From a virus, in IMG/VR virus record IMGVR_UViG_3300032093_000960, positions 1 to 21,783 of that record: 21,783 bases of DNA; one strand, written 5' to 3'. Each line of letters opens with the position of its first letter. The stretch's first letter is position 1. The translations under genes were made by a program, and so were the position numbers. Shown here one piece after another: positions 17,829 to 21,783 of the stretch. The notes under the pieces were generated by a model. The model was not told the DNA's origin and searched no databases. It worked only from the letters and a program-made list of their open reading frames with translations.

Positions 17829-17902
17829 TGATTTATTTCCTAGCTTATCTAGGATTCTTTTGTGGTCTAATAATTGGATATATATACGGGAGGTCTAAAT
17901 AA
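17828..17902 (+). CDS. Single-pass membrane microprotein (24 aa)
   Basis: The ATG overlaps the previous stop (TAATG) and the stop overlaps the next start (TAATG). The product is a single apolar helix (IYFLAYLGFFCGLIIGYIYG) with a basic end (GRSK), which fits insertion with the C-terminus inside. Small residues in GxxxG-like spacing (G-FFC-G-LII-G) could mediate helix pairing. The GGGAGG ribosome site of the following HNH gene lies in its last codons. It could serve as a leader that couples translation, or as a membrane effector. No family is known to me. Confidence 0.5.
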   Translation: MIYFLAYLGFFCGLIIGYIYGRSK

Positions 17903-18351
17903 TGGCTTATGGCGATTTACTTTGTACTAAGTGCAATATAGCCAAGCCAGAATCTGAGTTCTATAGTGAACCTAGAAATCCCAATAGAAACTTTAAACGT
18001 TCTAATTGTAAGTCTTGTGATGCTGAAAGAAACCGCAGGTATTTATCTTTACCTGGTATAAAAAAACGCAAGGCAGAAATTAAACGGCGTTCTAATAGAA
18101 AACTATCCTATAACTTTCCACCAGAATTATATGATCAAAGATTTAATGAACAAGGTAATTGTTGTGCCATATGTAAAACTGTAATTGCTGGTGGAAAAGG
18201 TACTTTCCACGCTGATCATAACCATCAAACAAATCAACCAAGAGGTGTGCTTTGCCACAATTGCAATGTAGCACTTGGTAATTTTAAAGATAATCCAGAG
18301 TTGCTACAAAAAGCAATTGAGTATCTCAATAAGTATTCGGAGGTTGAATAA
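17902..18351 (+). CDS. Endonuclease VII-like HNH nuclease (149 aa)
   Basis: The protein has two zinc-binding modules. The first is C8xxC11 with C36xxC39, joined by a basic segment (SNCKSCDAERNRRYLS). The second is C88xxC91 with C118xxC121, enclosing the His-Asp-His active-site block FHADHNHQTNQPRGVLCHNC (103-HADHNH-108). This arrangement is that of phage recombination endonuclease VII and of free-standing HNH enzymes derived from it. It sits alone between fibre and tail genes, which fits a homing or selfish nuclease, or a junction resolvase used at packaging. The start has GGGAGG at good spacing and overlaps the microprotein stop. Nuclease identity is sure; which role is not. Confidence 0.88.
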   Translation: MAYGDLLCTKCNIAKPESEFYSEPRNPNRNFKRSNCKSCDAERNRRYLSLPGIKKRKAEIKRRSNRKLSYNFPPELYDQRFNEQGNCCAICKTVIAGGKGTFHADHNHQTNQPRGVLCHNCNVALGNFKDNPELLQKAIEYLNKYSEVE

Positions 18352-20291
18352 TGCCATATGGTTCTGACGTCACCGAGGGCATACCCTACGTACTTTCCAA
18401 TCCATCTGGTGCTACTAACTATTCAGCTACTGGTGTTAACTACGATATGGCTATTGCCGGTCTGCCATTCTTTATTGGGGCAACTGATGATTCACCATAT
18501 CGTAGAGTAACTGCCCAGTACCGTAAGCAACAGTATGACCAAACCCGTGAGGCTGGAGAGCAGTCCCTTACTGGTTGGTGGTTTAGATCGCAGTCATCCT
18601 TCCACTATGGCGCTGGTATTAAATACTTTGAACCAGCACAGGATGAGTCACTTCGTTTCCAGTACACAGAATCTAAAGGTTGTGATGTCTTTACTAAAGG
18701 ACAGGTAACTTTACTTAACACAACTGTTAGAGCTAGGACTGCAACAGCAACTAACCTATACCTATTTGGTGCTAGAGATAATGCTAATAACGTAGATGCA
18801 GTTGTCTTTACTGAAGGAGTTGACCTAAAGAAACTTACTATGAGTGGTGATACACCCACCATTACTACCTATACCTTAACAGCAGCTCCACACACACTTG
18901 ATTTTATGGCTCTAACCTCTGATGGTACTAGATACTTTGCTGCAGATAATGACAAACTTCATAGAGGTAATATCTTTGGATCTACAGATGATGGTCATAT
19001 CTACGATCTTGATGGTCCAGTTACCACAGTAGCATTGCGCTATGCAAAGCAACGTTTACTTGCTGGTGTGGGTAGAGAGTTATACGAATTAGATTCTAAT
19101 AAGGCAACCACTGCAGGTGGTCACGCTTTACCTACTGCACTTTATGAACATCCAAACCCATCTTGGATATGGAGTACCATATCTGAAGGACCTGCTGCTT
19201 TCTATGTTGGTGGCTATGCTGGATCTCAATCATCTCTATACAAGATTACATTAGATACCGCTACCACTAATGCGCTAGGTTTCCCAGAGTTAAACGCTCC
19301 TACTGTTGTAGTTGATCTACCAGAGGGAGAAGTACTTAACTCCTTTGATGTATACCTTGGTCTCTACGGAGTTCTTTGTACTAGTAAAGGTGTAAGAATT
19401 GCAGTGCTATCTGCTGATGGTGATATTCAATACGGACCATTACTAGTAGATACAGAGTGCAAGAGCGTAACTTTTAAAGATAGATTTGCTTATGTAACAA
19501 CCTTACAAGGTACTGAGTCAGGTCTAATTCGTATTGATCTACAACAACCTATAGTTCCTAACAGCTTAGTCTTTGCTTATGCTTGGGATCTTTATGCAAG
19601 TGGTGAGACTGTTAACCCTGTCTCTGCAGACTTCCTTGGTGCTACCGATAGAGTTGTCTTTGGTGTACCAGGAGATGGTATCTGGATTGAATCTAATGCT
19701 ACTAAGGTAGCAAGTGGATATCTACAGACAGGTTTTGTTCGTTACAATACCCTTGAAGGTAAGTTGTTTAAATTATTAAATCCTAGAATAGATACTACAG
19801 ATGGTGCTTTAGGCATCTCATCTATTGCCTATGATGATACTGAATATAATATTGGTTCCTTTGCACAAGAGGGAACAGTTCAAGAGATTGGTATTCCATA
19901 CCCAGTAGGAGCACAAGAGTATCTAGGCTTTAAATTTACTTTAACTAGATCATCTACTGATTCATCTAAGGGTCCACTATTTACTGGATACCAACTCAAG
20001 TCACTGCCTGCAGTGCCTCGTCAAAGATTAATTCAATACCCTCTGTTCTGCTATGACCACGAGAGTGACAATATGGGCGTAGAGGTTGGGTATGAAGGGT
20101 CAGCATATGACCGTATGAGCCAGCTAGAGGCTGTTGAAAACAATGGCGATACCGTCAGAGTTGAAGACTTTAGAACTGGTGAGTCATACATTGGATTAAT
20201 TGAAGAGCTTGACTTTATAAATAAAACTCCTAGCGATAGAAGATTCTCCGGATATGGTGGAATGTTGATCGCTACTATCAGATTGGTATAG
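18351..20291 (+). CDS. Large tail protein, beta-propeller-like (646 aa)
   Basis: It overlaps the HNH stop (TAATG) and has GGAGG upstream. The N-terminal part has an aromatic and charged block (YRKQQYDQTREAGEQSLTGW, then WFRSQSSFHYGAGIKYFEP). From about residue 115 to 460 short beta blades recur, each with an aromatic-Gly-Asp/Asn turn (LYLFGARDNANNVDAVVFTE, RYFAADNDKLHRGNIFGS, FYVGGYAGSQSSLYKITLDT), which suggests a propeller. The C-terminal quarter is jelly-roll-like. In short-tailed phages, a protein of this size placed between fibres and lysis genes often forms the tail nozzle or tail hub. I prefer that role. It has no enzymatic motif that I can see. Confidence 0.82.
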   Translation: MPYGSDVTEGIPYVLSNPSGATNYSATGVNYDMAIAGLPFFIGATDDSPYRRVTAQYRKQQYDQTREAGEQSLTGWWFRSQSSFHYGAGIKYFEPAQDESLRFQYTESKGCDVFTKGQVTLLNTTVRARTATATNLYLFGARDNANNVDAVVFTEGVDLKKLTMSGDTPTITTYTLTAAPHTLDFMALTSDGTRYFAADNDKLHRGNIFGSTDDGHIYDLDGPVTTVALRYAKQRLLAGVGRELYELDSNKATTAGGHALPTALYEHPNPSWIWSTISEGPAAFYVGGYAGSQSSLYKITLDTATTNALGFPELNAPTVVVDLPEGEVLNSFDVYLGLYGVLCTSKGVRIAVLSADGDIQYGPLLVDTECKSVTFKDRFAYVTTLQGTESGLIRIDLQQPIVPNSLVFAYAWDLYASGETVNPVSADFLGATDRVVFGVPGDGIWIESNATKVASGYLQTGFVRYNTLEGKLFKLLNPRIDTTDGALGISSIAYDDTEYNIGSFAQEGTVQEIGIPYPVGAQEYLGFKFTLTRSSTDSSKGPLFTGYQLKSLPAVPRQRLIQYPLFCYDHESDNMGVEVGYEGSAYDRMSQLEAVENNGDTVRVEDFRTGESYIGLIEELDFINKTPSDRRFSGYGGMLIATIRLV

Positions 20292-20296
20292 GACTT

Positions 20297-20500
20297 ATGA
20301 CTCCTAATGAATGGGCAGGACTTGCCGTAGCAGTAACGACACTTATTGGAACACTAGCGTTAACAGTAAGACACTTAGTTAAATACTATTTGTCTGAACT
20401 TAAACCGAATGGTGGATCAAGTGTCAAGGACCAGGTCAACCGTTTAGAGGAGAAGGTTCAATTCTTAACAGATCTAGTAAAGGAGTCACTAACAAGATGA
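20297..20500 (+). CDS. Membrane-anchored coiled-coil protein of the lysis cassette (67 aa)
   Basis: One membrane helix spans residues about 5-28 (EWAGLAVAVTTLIGTLALTV). A basic turn (RHLVKYY) and a coiled coil (VKDQVNRLEEKVQFLTDLVK) follow. This TM plus Leu-heptad plan is that of the small holin-like or DUF2746-like proteins beside actinophage endolysins. It overlaps the endolysin start by four bases. A holin accessory or anti-holin is the most likely role. Confidence 0.75.
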   Translation: MTPNEWAGLAVAVTTLIGTLALTVRHLVKYYLSELKPNGGSSVKDQVNRLEEKVQFLTDLVKESLTR

Positions 20501-20952
20501 GCGTAGTAGAGATAGCAAAGGCTGAGATAGGCAACAGAGAGACCGGCAATAATGATAACAAGTATGGCAAGTGGTATGGTGCTAACAACCAACCTTGGTG
20601 TGCGATGTTTGTATCTTGGGTATTTAACAAAGCGAATTTAGGTAATAAGATTACAGCACAAGGAGAGAAAGGCTTTGCCTCCTGTGATGCTGGACTGAAG
20701 TGGTTTATCAATAAGAATAAGATGATTCCAATAGGTCAAGCGCAAGCTGGAGATATTGTTTTCTTCCAGTTTGATAAAGATGCAGAGCCTGACCACGTTG
20801 GAATTGTCAAATGGAATAACACTAGGTTGAAGTATCTTCAAGTAATTGAGGGTAATACAAGCAGTGGTTCCAAAGGCAGTCAATCAAACGGGGATGGTGT
20901 GTATCTTAGGAAACGACCATACTCTCTAGTAATGGGTGTAGTTCGCCCGTAA
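20497..20952 (+). CDS. CHAP-domain endolysin
   Basis: This 151-aa cysteine peptidase/amidase hydrolyses peptidoglycan at the end of infection. The catalytic Cys is C35 in PWCAMFVSWVF, the His is H100 in EPDHVGIV after the typical AGDIVFF strand, and E118/N120 in VIEGNTS complete the site. Residues 1-30 form the helical lead-in found in CHAP domains. It consists of the catalytic domain only; no cell-wall binding repeat follows, unlike many modular lysins. Its start overlaps the membrane protein gene, and a holin follows, making a complete lysis cassette. CHAP versus NlpC/P60 is decided by the PWCAMFVSW context. Confidence 0.92.
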   Translation: MSVVEIAKAEIGNRETGNNDNKYGKWYGANNQPWCAMFVSWVFNKANLGNKITAQGEKGFASCDAGLKWFINKNKMIPIGQAQAGDIVFFQFDKDAEPDHVGIVKWNNTRLKYLQVIEGNTSSGSKGSQSNGDGVYLRKRPYSLVMGVVRP

Positions 20953-20960
20953 GGATGGAT

Positions 20961-21173
20961 ATGAATAAACTAATTGACAAGTTAAAAGACCCAAAGACTA
21001 AGGCTGCATTTAAGTCTTATCTACGGGCAGTATTAGCATCAGCAGTAACTATGGGTCTTGCACTTGCTGCAGATCTTGCACCAGAGTATGCAATCTTGAT
21101 TGGTTCAATCGCTGGTCCACTGGCTAAGTGGGCAGATAAGACTGAAAAAGAGTACGGCGTAGGAGCCGAGTAA
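20961..21173 (+). CDS. Two-helix holin
   Basis: An ATG at 20955 is also in frame, but AAGGA at 20951-20955 has proper spacing only to the ATG at 20961, which gives 70 aa. A basic amphipathic N-terminus (LIDKLKDPKTKAAFKSYL) precedes two membrane helices, about RAVLASAVTMGLALAADLA and YAILIGSIAGPLAKWA, joined by a short PE turn. The charged tail is DKTEKEYG. This is the plan of class II-type holins that time lysis by making membrane holes. It is the last gene before the strong terminator. Confidence 0.85.
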   Translation: MNKLIDKLKDPKTKAAFKSYLRAVLASAVTMGLALAADLAPEYAILIGSIAGPLAKWADKTEKEYGVGAE

Positions 21174-21196
21174 TTTAGTTTACTGCGAGGCAATAT

Positions 21197-21229
21197 AAGG
21201 GGGGCGCTTAACTGCGCCCCTCTTTTTTT
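21197..21229 (+). terminator. Strong rho-independent terminator after the lysis genes
   Basis: GGGGCGC (21201-21207) pairs perfectly with GCGCCCC (21214-21220) around a six-base loop; the stem can be extended by four more pairs, one of them G-U. A T-run (TCTTTTTTT) follows at once. It ends the structural and lysis transcript. Read from the other strand, the same hairpin lies right after the minus-strand zinc-ribbon gene but lacks a good T-run there. Confidence 0.92.
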
Positions 21230-21234
21230 ATGCC

Positions 21235-21471
21235 CTAAATTTCCCTAGCGGGATCATCTACCGGACAAGGCACGATTATTAAATTACCACAGTTAGCACA
21301 AGTAGCATCTAACATATACCAGGAGATCTCAAAGTTATCAAAGGTAGCTAGGATAGAGAATACTTTAGAGCCACAAGGACAAGCGTGTAGTGGTCCTAAG
21401 GACCTAAGGTCCGTACCGAATTTATCTGGTAGTTTCTCTTTATTTTTTCGCAGGGTTGGTAGACGGAACAT
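21235..21471 (-). CDS. Small zinc-ribbon protein on the minus strand (78 aa)
   Basis: This is the only convincing complete minus-strand gene. The first 25 residues are basic. A zinc ribbon follows: C31-P-C33-G at HACPCGSKVFS and C58-A-N-C61-G at DATCANCGNLIIVP, separated by strands (FSILATFDNFEISWYMLD). It ends with a PVDDPAR tail. The same plan, Cys-x-Cys-Gly then Cys-x-x-Cys-Gly and a Pro-Val-Asp tail, is familiar in short actinophage proteins of unknown role. AGGAAGGAG lies 14 bases before the ATG, which is long; a CTG at 21477 would have five-base spacing. It converges on the lysis terminator. Probably a regulatory or nucleic-acid-binding early protein, by inference. Confidence 0.75.
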   Translation of the reverse strand: MFRLPTLRKNKEKLPDKFGTDLRSLGPLHACPCGSKVFSILATFDNFEISWYMLDATCANCGNLIIVPCPVDDPAREI

Positions 21472-21684
21472 ATTGCTCAGGTCGGCTCCTTCCTGTGGTC
21501 AGTCGCCTCGGCGCTTTCAGCGCCGCCTTGGTTGGTTACCGTATCTGTAATTCGCCTTTGGCTCATATGGTACACATTTCCGATCTAGTAATCCGAAAGG
21601 ATCGCACTCACGGCGTGTTGCCTTTACATCCCAGTATTTTTTACGGGCGGTGCTACAATTAATCCAAGATAAAAGGAGTATGCA
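21472..21684. promoter_or_regulatory. GC-richer gap between the minus-strand gene and the proteasome-like gene
   Basis: This 213-base region is richer in GC than the rest of the window. It has a perfect hairpin (CGGCGC at 21509-21514, GCGCCG at 21520-21525, five-base loop). An open minus-strand frame (21517-21708) covers most of it and ends in the loop of this hairpin. I see no tRNA. At its right end lies a promoter for the next plus-strand gene. Confidence 0.5.
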
Positions 21685-21708
21685 GTGACGGCAATAGTTG
21701 GTATTCAA
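21517..21708 (-). CDS. Possible short basic protein (63 aa), doubtful
   Basis: The frame reads like coding sequence in its last 40 codons (KYWDVKATRRECDPFGLLDR, then YEPKANYRYGNQPRRR) and is followed 46 bases later by the minus-strand zinc-ribbon gene, with a ribosome site for that gene in between. Against it, its only ATG lies in the first 24 bases of the plus-strand proteasome-like gene and opposite that gene's promoter and ribosome site. It could be a decayed remnant of an older gene. Basic C-terminus and two Cys near the start (CRHC) hint at nucleic-acid binding. Confidence 0.3.
   Translation of the reverse strand: MNTNYCRHCILLLSWINCSTARKKYWDVKATRRECDPFGLLDRKCVPYEPKANYRYGNQPRRR
21651..21659 (+). 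promoter_or_regulatory. Extended -10 promoter for the proteasome-like gene
   Basis: TGCTACAAT is a full extended -10 element (TGnTAnnnT). No good -35 hexamer lies at the right distance, as is allowed for extended -10 promoters. It is 26 bases before the GTG start and AAGGAG (21673-21678) lies between them. It would restart transcription after the lysis terminator. Confidence 0.6.
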
Positions 21709-21783
21709 GGTAAGGGTTGGGCAGTTATTGCTGCTGACTCTATGACTACCTATACAGATAGACCTTACGTTGCTAAGGGCTAC
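21685..21783 (+). CDS. Proteasome beta-type N-terminal-nucleophile hydrolase (5' part, cut by window)
   Basis: The GTG start has AAGGAG six bases upstream; an ATG at 21680 runs into a stop at once. After the initiator the chain reads TAIVGIQGKGWAVIAADSMT. With Thr as residue 1, Asp falls at 17, the spacing of catalytic Thr1 and Asp17 in proteasome beta subunits and HslV. Lys33 would be the first or second residue beyond the edge. There is no propeptide, so Thr1 is exposed by simple removal of Met, as in HslV and BPH-type bacterial homologues and unlike actinobacterial PrcB. The AADSMTT context looks closest to the BPH/HslV group. A phage use could be virion-protein processing or degrading host proteins; both are inference. 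Confidence 0.8.
   Translation, partial: MTAIVGIQGKGWAVIAADSMTTYTDRPYVAKGY

Noticed and set aside
21472-21684. tRNA gene or attachment site in the GC-richer gap
   Set aside because: I could not draw a cloverleaf or find a TTCRANY loop with matching acceptor stem; the only firm structure is the short GC hairpin.

Overview
The window is a densely packed stretch of a tailed-phage genome: the virion structure and lysis region, almost all on the plus strand and at roughly 40% GC. Most genes overlap by 1-4 bases (TAATG, ATGA) or sit a few bases apart. A capsid of the N4-gp56-like type with a scaffold upstream, a giant internal-type protein, a connector-like protein, and no tape measure, tail tube or tail-assembly frameshift pair together suggest a short-tailed (podovirus-like) virus. 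A CHAP endolysin without an obvious outer-membrane lysis gene, and a proteasome-type hydrolase at the right edge, fit an actinobacterial host. The low GC would suit streamlined freshwater Actinobacteria (Nanopelagicales/acI). The host is inference; the window shows only phage genes.

Layout. 1-68: tail of an upstream gene. 68-7620: a 130-aa disordered protein, then proteins of 1589, 387 and 407 aa, taken as internal/ejection-type virion proteins. 7621-7741: a non-coding leader with two stem-loops. 7742-9184: scaffold and major capsid protein, followed by a hairpin. 9241-10750: small proteins, including a run of overlapping lysine-rich mini-genes. 10761-13900: a module made of a 95-aa protein, an Ig-like beta protein, a collagen-like protein with about 83 Gly-X-Thr-type triplets, a GT25-type glycosyltransferase and a GT2-type glycosyltransferase with helical repeats. 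13884-17828: a connector-like protein and fibre proteins, including three tandem paralogues. 17828-18351: a 24-aa membrane microprotein and an endonuclease VII-like HNH gene. 18351-20291: a large tail protein. 20297-21173: lysis cassette (membrane/coiled-coil protein, CHAP endolysin, two-helix holin). 21197-21229: a strong rho-independent terminator.

Beyond the terminator the organisation changes. A zinc-ribbon gene runs on the minus strand (21235-21471), a more GC-rich gap follows, and an extended -10 promoter drives a new plus-strand gene, cut by the window edge, that starts exactly like a proteasome beta-type N-terminal-nucleophile hydrolase.

The most interesting candidates are (1) the collagen-like protein next to a GT25-type glycosyltransferase, the same family as animal collagen galactosyltransferases, which suggests a phage that glycosylates its own collagen-like fibre, and (2) the phage-borne, propeptide-less proteasome-like hydrolase.
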